Below, piece after piece: positions 51,001-61,436 of a stretch of DNA of 64,000 nt. The stretch is taken from assembly GCF_964340395.1 (NCBI RefSeq), contig NC_135563.1, positions 16,146,651-16,210,650 on the forward strand. The letters run 5' to 3'. The number at the start of each line of letters is the position of its first letter. The first letter of the stretch is position 1. Made by a program: the position numbers and the translations under genes. Under the pieces are notes generated by a model that was not told the origin of the DNA, searched no databases, and saw only the letters and a list, made by a program, of their open reading frames with translations. Origin of the DNA: Glandiceps talaboti (Eukaryota; Hemichordata; Enteropneusta; Spengelidae).

Positions 51001-52789
51001 TATGAATATGATGGTAGCTTCACACTCGTTCTTATCTGTACTTTCTAACTAAACAGTCTTTACCTTAGGACAGAAGTAGGGTGTCACTTGATACCAAAAC
51101 TAATATTTACTTTGCCTGCTTGTACTACTATGTTGCATGTGAAGGTTTTTGCTGTATCGCAGTGACTTTGCCATTCAAATGGTGTCTATACATGTTACAT
51201 TTGGTAGCCAGAGGAAGACACAGCACTACCACACTGCAACATTTACTTTCTCTGTAATATTTCAGGACTTTACTAGCATTTAAAATACATGCAAACTTAA
51301 TTAATGTTTCCTTGTTTACCAGGATCAGAATATTCTTTGTAGAAAGGAGTATTTTATAACATACATGTTTCAAAAATATTATCAGCAAACAGTGAATAAT
51401 TTGCCAAAAGAGAAAAATTGCCATCAACACGATGATACATATAGCTTGATTGCCAACCATTACTATCAATGACATTACGAAACCTAAGTGTCTTTGAAAT
51501 GTACAGGGTCTAAAGGCTAGATTACTTAGACATGGCACATACAATATACGTACTGTGGTCAGGCAATATATACACTAGCCTAAACATTTTTTTAAAAGGC
51601 TTGTATCTACCACTGTTCAATTGCATTAGCAATGGTCTTTCATCTTTTGTGATTGTGCTGACAAAGTCAATGTGGCACACATGTTCATTTTTTTTCACAT
51701 GTGGGTAGCAATTATGGAAACAACAAACAAATGGTTACAAGGCATTCACATCACTTTACAGTAATAATTACCATGCCCAATTGATGTCAGTTGGCTTTGT
51801 TGTATGAATGAACAGTCAAAGAAAGAGAAAACTTCCCCTAATTTGTATTAGCGGAGTCAAATACTCCAACAATGCCTCATTTATTAATTGGACGCATGAA
51901 TTATACATGAAAGATGGGCGGGGGGGGGGGGTATAAACCCCCAATAGACTTGTGATTTTCCTCAGTGAACAGGGATACGTACGTTCTAAAATTGTGAACA
52001 GACAGACCGCATGAAATGAAGGGTACAATAAGATGTGTTAAAATCGGCCATGAGCACAGTTCTTACGAAAAATAAATGAATATTGATGAGTCAATGATCA
52101 CAATGGTATTTATCATGTCTGACATTGTCTATTGTTTGTGGTTTATCGCCACGAAGGTTTTCAATTAAAGTTGTTTTTCAAGTTTCTCTATCTCTCTGTA
52201 GCTGTGTGTTTCATTTTTTGCTTAAAATACAACGTTAATCATTACACAGCATGGCGTTTTCTCACTTCCTCTTTGGTTTTTTCTTCCACTTTCTCAGAAT
52301 CAAAGACGTAAGAGCGGGTAAAATATTGTCAACAAAAGAATTATACTTTTATAGTCCATTCCACCTAGATTTCATCGTCGTGTATCTCTGTTCACCTGAC
52401 CCAAAATCCGTGACTAAAACTTCGAAGCAGGGGAGAAAGTCATGTGTGAGTCACGAGAGCTATAAGACTGACTTTATGACAGTAAGGGGTGGGACAATAA
52501 ATCAAATTAAATCGAATGAAAACAAATACTTACTCAGGTCGTTTCCACTGTTTATGCTGAAAAACATGTACAATCCTATGTACGTGTATTCGCATTTTGT
52601 GCCGTGTAAATAAAACCACCTCGGTTCAGCTAACGCAGTGGCTAATGTAGCTATGGCAATCATGCCTAAAATGGCAGCAACTATGTTTCTTTCCCTCTGT
52701 TTTGGTCGAATTCGTCTCGATCTGGGCAATGACTCGAACGAATTTAATCGACCATATCGGCGAGACATACTTTGGAAAGTAAACGGCAT
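48064..52789 (-). CDS. TMEM127: transmembrane protein 127
   Basis: Multi-pass endosomal/lysosomal membrane protein; in mammals it restrains mTORC1 and promotes turnover of surface receptors such as RET. Exons: 52,789-52,534; 49,129-48,959; 48,392-48,064 (TGA). Phases agree and give 251 aa (human 238). The basic N terminus (RRIRPKQRERN) precedes TM1 near residues 36-54, followed by ATALAEPRWFYLHG, a family signature (human TALAEPAWLHIHG). TM2 is near 98-119, followed by DTFGPTTYYLKLIRRHA (human LDVFGPKHPALKITRRYA). TM3 is near 136-156 and TM4 (FYLIAGAGGLSVIV) near 184-204. The acidic tail ends PPAYAP; PPAY at 246-249 is a PPxY motif, the kind bound by NEDD4-family WW domains. A second in-frame ATG (52,768) could also start the protein. 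It is head-to-head with RAB28. Confidence 0.96.
48577..48712. mobile_element. fold-back MITE, ~136 bp
   Basis: GCTATCGTAACTGATATTTT on the left arm pairs with its exact complement on the right arm, around a loop of about 18 bp. Outer ends share AGGACTAATGCT. The left arm carries a 14-bp insertion. It is in TMEM127 intron 2, 185 bp from exon 3, and would form a very stable RNA hairpin in the transcript. Confidence 0.85.
49278..49540. mobile_element. MITE with ~46-bp imperfect TIRs
   Basis: The left end GTCTGTAAGGTATGCCGCGA and the complement of the right end GTGTGTAAGGTATGATGTGA match over about 46 bp, including GTGCCCTCAC. Internal sequence repeats part of the terminus again (TGTAAGATATGCCGCG at 49,442). 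It is in TMEM127 intron 1. A related solo end lies at 17,573-17,605. Confidence 0.7.
50192..51029. mobile_element. Mutator-like non-autonomous element, 838 bp
   Basis: Very long inverted repeats: ACGAGTGTGAAGCTACCATC at 50,192 and its complement ending at 51,029 continue to pair, with scattered differences and a small indel, for about 270-280 bp per arm. About 290 bp of unrelated sequence lies between them. The 9-bp TCTTATCTG flanks both sides (50,183-50,191 and 51,030-51,038). Long TIRs with a 9-bp target duplication are typical of Mutator/MULE transposons. No transposase is encoded. It is in TMEM127 intron 1. Confidence 0.87.
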
Positions 52790-53591
52790 CTTTCGCGATC
52801 AATTTCGTTAAATCCAGGAAATCAGCCGACCACAAATACTTGCCGCTATCTGAGTATTACTACCTGCCTTCAGTGGGTAAAGTCTTTTCATCAACAGGTG
52901 CCAACAATGTTTCTGAACCACAAAATATACCATGAACGCTACCAGGAAGCGGTACCTGCGAGGATGTCGGCCATTACTCTCACCTACGTCACGGGGTTAT
53001 CCCGAACAAAGGGCCCGAGATAGGAGTTATCACTTTGCACATGTCGCATAGTTTTATAGCACTATTTTTTATGCTACTTGTACAGGTAATTTATTTCATA
53101 AAATAGAATATATAAAAAAGACAGTTCCCAAGAATATGACTTTGCCCAGGAAATACATTTTCCGTCACAAAAATCATATCGCTGTCGCGTCGGGGCGCGG
53201 GTCACTATTGTCATGACTATAGACGAAAGAAAAATATAACATTTTTAAGAGGGCGCCCTTTTATACGAGGTCAAATTAACTTCCTCTATTTTGAACGTTT
53301 TACATGTAATACGAGACTTTTTGTTCAGTGATATGAATGAATTTGGCTAATGTCGAGTAAACAAGATATACCCAACGTCCACGAAGAATTTCCATAGAGA
53401 ATGATATATTTTTTTTGAAATTTACAATCGATCATGAGGGCGCTTTTGTTTGGACCTTGACGTCACACTAGACAACCATAAACATTCAGCAGCCATTTTT
53501 AGCGGAATACCTGAGATCATATTAAGATTAGTGAAGGAGAAAGCAACGAGTTTTTATATCGAGATTAATTACGGAATAGACAACCTACACT
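52790..53591. promoter_or_regulatory. TMEM127/RAB28 bidirectional promoter region
   Basis: The start codons of the two genes face away from each other 802 bp apart. The spacer holds a perfect CRE palindrome TGACGTCA (53,458-53,465, about 130 bp before the RAB28 ATG), a half CRE TACGTCAC (52,984-52,991), a CpG cluster TCGCGTCGGGGCGCGGG (near 53,183), and an inverted YY1-like AGCCATTTT (near 53,492). Factor binding is inference from motif identity. Confidence 0.6.
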
Positions 53592-54305
53592 ATGTCAGAT
53601 TCAGAAGACGAGAGCCCAGATCGACAATTTAAAATAGTCGTCATGGGTGATGGTGCGTCAGGGAAGGTAAGAAAGATATATTTCAGAAAAATAACGCTCG
53701 TTCAAAGCTTGTCCGTCGTATCCGAATGTGTTGGGAATACGTAGATTGCAACACGCTGTGGGACTGCAGTTACATAAATGGACGTACATGTACTAAATAA
53801 GAAATTGTGGTGAATCTTCTGACTGGCAAGTGTAGTCGGGGAATGTAGTTTGGTCACGTATGACATGCCCCTCCATCAGATCAAAATTTTCAAATTCAAT
53901 ATTACTGTCCGTAGGCGTAGTAATCAACTTTAATCGGCATATTCATCACCACTTAAATCTAGGGATGCAGACGACGGGAGACAGATTAGTAACAGGACAC
54001 GAAATTGACGACATGAGGCTGAATAAAATTGATCTGCGATCCACCATAAAATGATAGATTGATATTTTGATAGGGGAATATATTTAATTTATGAAATTAT
54101 GTCGAACCCTCCACTCTTGTCTATATACTACTAGCATGTCAGAAGTTGAAAAAAAAGTGGCGCAACTTATCTTAAGCAGTTAATATGATCGATATAGGCT
54201 GTGAAATTGATATTGAAATTTTAGTCTGAGTGTACAATGTAATACAAATAAACATACAGAAACACGTACATAAACATACGCACACAAATAAATACATACA
54301 TACAT

Positions 54306-54342
<37 letters not shown>

Positions 54343-57300
54343 TACATACATACATACATACATACATACATACATACATACATACATACATACATACATA
54401 CATACGTACACACACATACATACATACATACATACAGATGGCAATATTTGATTTACAAATTAACAGTATGATACAACTAAATATGAAAATTTACAATATT
54501 AAATTTATTGTACTTTATGTAATATTATGGATAGATCGACATAATAGTTTCAGATATATTAGCATATTATATATTTCCATAGTATAAGTATCCACATACT
54601 ATTGTACATGTCTTCAGAACACATAACTATGTTCCCAGGATGATCATTAGTAAACAGAGTTGGCCAAAGGATACATTTTAAGTACTTCATTCAGTGTCTT
54701 AACGATTCTCAATATACACCACTGTAGCTGGCAGCAAATACATGTTTTGACAATACACAAGGTCCTTATCACCATCAAGGTTCAAGGCCACACAACGATT
54801 AAGAATATATGTATATAATTTATTAAATGTATTCAACTATAAAATATTTTTCTTATTCCTGTTGCAATTTTATCAAAGTAAAGGTCCAATCAAATGACAT
54901 TATTCATAAAAGAAGTGTATGGCAAATGATTTATACCATTTTTTGAACTAGATAATCTTCCATTTAGCTTTAAATTTGGTTTTAGCCTCCAATATTACAT
55001 CTTCATTTTTCCCTTGAGGACAGTATTCACTAGAGTTTGCTTTGAGATTTGAGAAATTGACTTTTCTTGTGATGTCACATCATCCTAAATATTCTAGTAA
55101 GACACCTTCCATGTCAGTTTCAGCAGTCAGCACTGTAAAGGCATATACTGACTTTGGACTTGAGGATTATATTTTTGAGTCAGAATACTCGGAGAGTGAA
55201 CTTAGTGACGTGACTAGGTATCGGGGAGGGGGATCTCGCTACACAAGACGTACTTCATTAAGAAAAAAAAAAAAAAAAAAATGAAAAAAAAAAATGAAAG
55301 TACCACACAATGTGATGCTAGTCACATTTGACACGATATCAATGTACACAAACACTCCACACAATGAAGCCAAGACACAACAAAGTAAATACACTAGATA
55401 TACGTACAGACTCACACAAAACCAAATGATACACTTCAGTTCCCCCACAGAGAGTCTTGCCATCTGAAAGTGATGTTCCTTTAATAGGTTCATTAAAGGT
55501 GAAGGCCTTAGAAGTTTTTATTGAAAAAATGACATAATTCACCATGTGGAGAAAATTGACTCACCATGTTTATATAATTATACATAGTGTTTGCATGCTG
55601 GCATGTTTGCAATGCGATCAGCTACTGCTACACACACCTAGATCAAGATGCCAGTGAAGTTTAGGACGACATGACATCACCAGCATGGATATTTCCCAAT
55701 ATCCTTTGCGACAAAAGTTGTCAAAATGGCAGCACACATTGAATCAGAAATGGCCCAAATTTTGACATTTCAAAGTCACATAACTTTAATGTGTCTCATT
55801 TTATTTCGGAAATTCACATACACATCAATTAAGTACACAAAGAAAAAAATATAGTTGCAAATATGTTTGAATGATATTTTGGGAATATAAATTTACTACA
55901 TACATTTACTTTGATTTATATTGCCCCTAGGGGGTTATACATGGATGAGTATGATAGTGTCTCAGCCTTCATTTTTGGAATTGATGTGTATACTGTTTTT
56001 ATACTATTATATTAACATTTTATTCATTCTTTTTTTCTACAGACATCACTTGCAATGAGGTACTCCCAGGAACAATTTGGCAGACAATACAAACAAACAG
56101 TGGGTTTAGATTTCTTTCTTAGAAGACTAATTTTACCAGGTGAGTAGTTTGATATTATTGTAAAAAAAACAGTAGCGCTGGTACTCACCAACACTTTTTG
56201 ACAGTCTGCAGTATCTCTGGTACTCACCAACACTTGTAGCAAAATGTGATTTACTACCTAGTATCCACTTTGGAACAATTGGGCCAAGTCAGTTCAACAT
56301 AGAGAAGTAAGATTCTGACGAAGGCTTGCCCCAGCTCCTTTGGATTTGCACACTTGTAAGTGATACAAGCATTTCAATTCAAGTTGTCTATTATATACAT
56401 TAGTGCTTTCTTAATGAATTCCTACTTCAACAAAATTGTATTATACTTTGTCTTGCTCTTTCAACAGGAAATATTAATGTTACATTACAAGTATGGGATA
56501 TTGGTGGTCAAACACTGGGTGGAAAAATGTTAGATAAATACATATTTGGAGCACATGTAAGTATGGAGAAGTTCACTATCATTAAAAAATATGTATAGAT
56601 GTTGGTGAAAGGGACATCACCAAGCACTTCTTCTTGCTTCCCAAAATATTCTATCTTTTTGTGAACAGACATGTACCAAAGCATATAGCCTTAGATTGAA
56701 CCCTTAGAATGCCATACTAGTTTAGACACTATTATTATATCAAAAACATACACTACTGACCAGAAATGAACTTTTAATCCCTGTCTACATTTTCTTGCTA
56801 CTGTAGTTTGCTACTATGTTTAAAAAGTTACACATTGAATGATATTTTATATGTACTGTGTTACATGGCAAAAACCTCAACATAAGCAAGTAAGCATGGT
56901 GAGCCATTCAACTGTTTTGTTCCAAAGTACCACAATACCCTCTTCCAAGAACAAAGGTTTACATTTTTATTGGCTTCAAAAGTGAGCTAATATATTGCAA
57001 AGATTTAAAATTCTCATTTGGATTGCATTACTCTGTTCATATGCCTCCAGGAATACCCTGATGTAGGTCACACACAGTTGAAAAGTGTTGAATTTTCTGA
57101 ACTAATAACAGTAAATTTCTGTGAAAATTTCCTTCTCAGAAAAAGAACACTTATTTTCACTGAAAATCTTTTTCATAAAATGTTCTTTCAACAAATATTT
57201 TTAATAATATGATATGAATTATTTGATGTATTTATTTTTCTCTTGCAGGGTATACTTTTAGTGTATGATATTACAAATTATAATAGTTTTGAAAATTTAG

Positions 57301-57781
57301 AAGATTGGCTTGCCAATGTCAAGAAGGTATTCACAAATCAAGACAAAATGCCACATTTAGCACTTGTAGCCAATAAAAGTAAGTCATTTATTTAAACCTT
57401 CGTAATTAGTAATTGTTAACATTTTGTTTTCATACTGTGTTAAATTCATACTATAATGTTATTGTACTTATTGAAGCTTGTATGTCTGCTCAGTGAATAA
57501 ACACTATCACAGATGTACAGTTTGTTGACAAATGATAAATGTGTCCAGAGTATCTGTTCATGTACAGTGATGCCAAGCCACTGTACCATCAATGACTAGT
57601 AGACATGTAAGTCACCTAATTAAACATTTAGTAAAACTTTGATACACAGTTCAATTAGTGGAAATGGTCGAAAAATAGTGAAAAATTACAGCTACCGAGG
57701 AGATAATACAGATAGCCATACAGCCATACATATATATATACACACCCACACACACACACATACATAGATACATACACACAT

Positions 57782-57814
<33 letters not shown>

Positions 57815-60800
57815 TACATATATACATACATGTATAAATGCGTACACACATGCACAAACAAACAAACACATTAAAAATCAATGGGCTGTCAATGTATTTT
57901 CTATTTATTCATTGATACTAGAGCCTGGGGATATTGTAAAAAACATTCTAATTATATAGCGTATTCTGTTTTACTGTGAGCTCGCTGTCTCAGGTCATAT
58001 ATCAATATAATACACACAGCATCTTTGTGTTAAGGGACATCCACAATTTCAACAAGTATGGAATATTTCCATATTTTAAATATTTTATTTTATGTAACTA
58101 ATAGTTAGCAGAGCTATGGAAAAAGTTGACCCATAACAAAAGAATAATCCTATGTAATCCTTATTACGATAAAACTAATGTGACGACCCAGGATTGAAAC
58201 ATACCCCTTTAACAAATTCAGTGTTTCAATGTCAGTAAATATGCATTTGTCTCAGTTTCACAGAGTAATTCTGTTGATGGATTTGTTTTACATCTGGACA
58301 TGCTGTATTGACACAATTTGATTTGTAATTCACAAGAATGTATTTATTTTAACTAAATTTGATACCATGATAGCTGTTTGAGAGTTCCTGTAGATTACCA
58401 TCTGAACATTATCATCAGCATTAATTGTGAATCAAACACTGGCATTCAATGAAAACCATGTATTAAGTAAAAAAAAAGACAAAAAAATATGTTGGATCAT
58501 TCATGTTGTACATGTATCATTGTTGGTGATGACGTTATTTGGGTAAATATTACCAATACTCTAGTAGTTCCTGTGTGATTTATATAGCATTGAATGGCCT
58601 ACAGGGAGACTAACAATGGTGAACACCAACAGATCACTCTTATAGGCTGTAATTCTCATTTTTCATCAACTAGACATTATAAATAACAATGATCAGGGTA
58701 GGCATTTTCCAGCAAATGGGCCCAAAATCAAATTTGAACTTGATACAGAGGGTGGAAAATTGTGTCTCTCTCTACATAATGAATTTAGGAGTATAGTATC
58801 AGTAAGGAGGCAAGTGCTGAAAAATTTACAAACTCATCAGGCTAAAAGCTTCCCATGGTGAGTAATACTTGCATGTCTACAGAGAGTTTGGATATAGGAT
58901 TTCCTGCAAGTACATGTGCCATTATACAGTAAATATTTGTTTATTTATAGGGTGATAGGGTAGTTTAGTTTTCTCATCAGAATAAGTTGATATAAATCCC
59001 AGTATTTGTAGAGTAAATGCAGATAACATGACGGGAACATCTTGTTGTGTTAGCTTGTTATTTCCTACTTACTGCAGCCATGTCAAAGTGACTTGTTTGC
59101 AGAACTAAATCCAATTAATCAGGGATTGAATTACGATTCCCTAATGGAGTATGTTGATGGAAGAGTGGCCTAAAGGTTGACATTTATATCTTACAGTGGA
59201 CCTAGAACATATGCGAACAGTTAAACAAGAGAAGCATCAGAAATTTGCTCAGGAAAACGGGATGTCCACCCATTTTGTGTCTGCCAAGTCAGGTGATGCG
59301 GTGAGTTAATGTTTTCAGTTTTTTGTGCTTTTTGTGTACTAGTTCAGATGATTACATCAATGAACATATGGACATGTTGCTGCGACAAGCATACTGTAGA
59401 TGATTTTTCAGGGGAAGACACATGTATGTAATTTGTACATTTTCATGGGAAAGGAAACTTGCAGCAGATGCTTGTTAGTCATGCTGAGTTCAACTGAGTA
59501 CAGCTAGAACAGGGAGTGTTTACCAGAAGACTGTGCATATCATATACATTTACAGCAAAATATTGAAGGGTCGCCAAAAGACTGTGCGTATCATACACAT
59601 TTTAGGTTCCCCAAGAACAATTTAGATAGATAAGAAACAGGCTTCCCACAGACCACTCACTACAACTATAAACAACACTATCACTGATATACATAGGCAC
59701 ACACAAAGTCCTTGGAACAAAGAAGCCATTTAATGTCATCACACTGCATGCTCAGATTTTGACACATACCAATTGATGACAGCAAGAATTGGATTTTGCT
59801 TGGGCCCCCATGGTGATATGTGTGTACATACAGTGCCTGCTTGTGAGGAGTGTGGTGTTTTTTATATTTTTTTGTAATGAGTGGTCTGTGGGAAGCATGT
59901 TTCTTATCTATCTAAATTGATCTTGAATGTGTATGATAGTTACAGTCTTTCAGCGACCCTTTGATATTTCTGCTGTATGATCAAAGTCGATCATTTGGGG
60001 CAAGTTGAGATTGTTGTTTTAGTCACTAGATAACAGCATATTTATTGCTGAATACAGCAGGATTCTTATTGATGGAGAGTATTTTGTTTATGTCCTTCCC
60101 AGCTTTTTAAACTCCCCATAGTAACAATCATGCAGAGTTCAGCAAAATGTGGCACATATTATGATATGTTGTATATTTCAGATAATCAAAATCTTAGAAA
60201 ACAAACACAATGTGTTAAAAGGTTATCACTTACATGTAAAAAATAGAGGGAAGGGGAGTACTTTATTGTGTCAACACAGACAAGGTCTGTCTTCTGTTTG
60301 GTTACATTATTACTGATATGATGTCTGTAAAGATATATAATATCATATCAGACACAGACCATCAGCCACACTGATATGATGATACTCAGACTATGTTAAA
60401 CCTCTGGTTACATCATATATTTGTATGTGACTTGCCATGGTAGTTGTCCAATAGCTGATAATCCACCTATCACAAATTGCATCTCACAATTTGCCATTTT
60501 TCAAATGTTCTTTTATATGTAATAACCCTATCATGAGACTCACATGACAAACCTTTGACTATACTTGGTACAATAGTCGATTGATAGTTGATGTATTCAG
60601 TCTGAAGTGATACAGTACATCATGTATTACAATTCCTATCGTCTACCATCAAACTCTAGATCTCTCAGCATTTCCACTTTTCTCTGTTACACTCTGTATG
60701 TCTCTCTTTTTCTGTCTGGTTGTCCTTCAGTGTGTATGTCCATCTGTATGTCTCCCCCCCCAGGGGGGTCTGTTTGTCTCTCTCTCTCTCTCTCTTTTGA

Positions 60801-61436
60801 TTTTTGTTTCCCTCCCTCCTTGACTGTCTTTTCCCAATTCTATTACAGGCAATAAAGAGATTTAGCAAAAGTTTACAGGCAGTAAACAGATTTAGCAAAT
60901 GTCTATCTGTAGAATACCTTGTAAACATCCAAAGACAGATTATCACATTAGACACAGATATGTATGCTCTTTGAAGCTGACTGACTTGCAGAACTATGAA
61001 TGTGTTGAGGCAGTGCTTTGTTGTGATTTCTTTACTAGTATATCTTTGTACTCATCAAATGACTGTCTATCTCTGTACAGGTTAACCTATGTTTTCAGAG
61101 GATAGCAGCTGAAATATGTGGAATAAAACTGACAAAGCCAGAACTTGAACAGTCAGCGGTAAGTATTGTTTTATATCCTTGCCTCTTCTGATTAGGTGTC
61201 ATATATATTCAAAAGATATGTGTTTCATGTAAAAATGGTTTTATTTTACTTTTGTTAAATCTGGCATCTGAAAACCAGTACATGCTAATTTCCATTATCA
61301 TTTGAAATTTAAAGAGAAAATTGTGATACTTTTTCAGAGGGTGGTGAAAGCAGATATTGTCCAGTACAGTAATTCAGAACCTGTAAGTCGTGCAACTCAT
61401 ACACAGACAAGAAGTTCAATGTGCAGTATACAGTAA
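53592..61436 (+). CDS. RAB28: Ras-related small GTPase Rab28
   Basis: Small GTPase associated with cilia and extracellular-vesicle shedding in animals; loss causes cone-rod dystrophy in humans. Exons: 53,592-53,666; 56,043-56,139; 56,468-56,556; 57,249-57,378; 59,197-59,300; 61,081-61,158; 61,338-61,436 (TAA). Phases agree and give 223 aa (human short form 221). P-loop GDGASGKT is at 19-26, switch I threonine T44 in [10 protein letters not shown], switch II WDIGGQ at 67-72, NKMD at 129-132, SAK at 159-161. The two-Gly DIGGQ (instead of the usual DTAGQ) is a Rab28 hallmark. The C terminus is CSIQ, a CaaX prenylation box as in vertebrate Rab28, not the usual double-Cys Rab tail. The start MSDSEDES matches the human N terminus. 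Introns 1 and 5 are long and repeat-rich. Confidence 0.97.
54286..54438. repeat. (ACAT)n / (AC)n microsatellite
   Basis: ACAT units, an AC stretch and more ACAT units, in RAB28 intron 1. Spurious repetitive frames on both strands come from it. Confidence 0.97.
57735..57870. repeat. (AC)n / (ACAT)n microsatellite
   Basis: Interrupted AC and ACAT units in RAB28 intron 4. Confidence 0.93.
59551..59977. mobile_element. MITE with >100-bp TIRs, ~427 bp
   Basis: The left end TACAGCAAAATATTGAAGGG and the complement of the right end TACAGCAGAAATATCAAAGG match over more than 100 bp, including ATTTAGATAGATAAGAAACA and GCTTCCCACAGACCACTCA. No clear target duplication. A partial extra copy of the arm (AGAAGACTGTGCATATCAT) lies just outside the left end. 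It is in RAB28 intron 5, 250 bp after exon 5. Confidence 0.8.
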
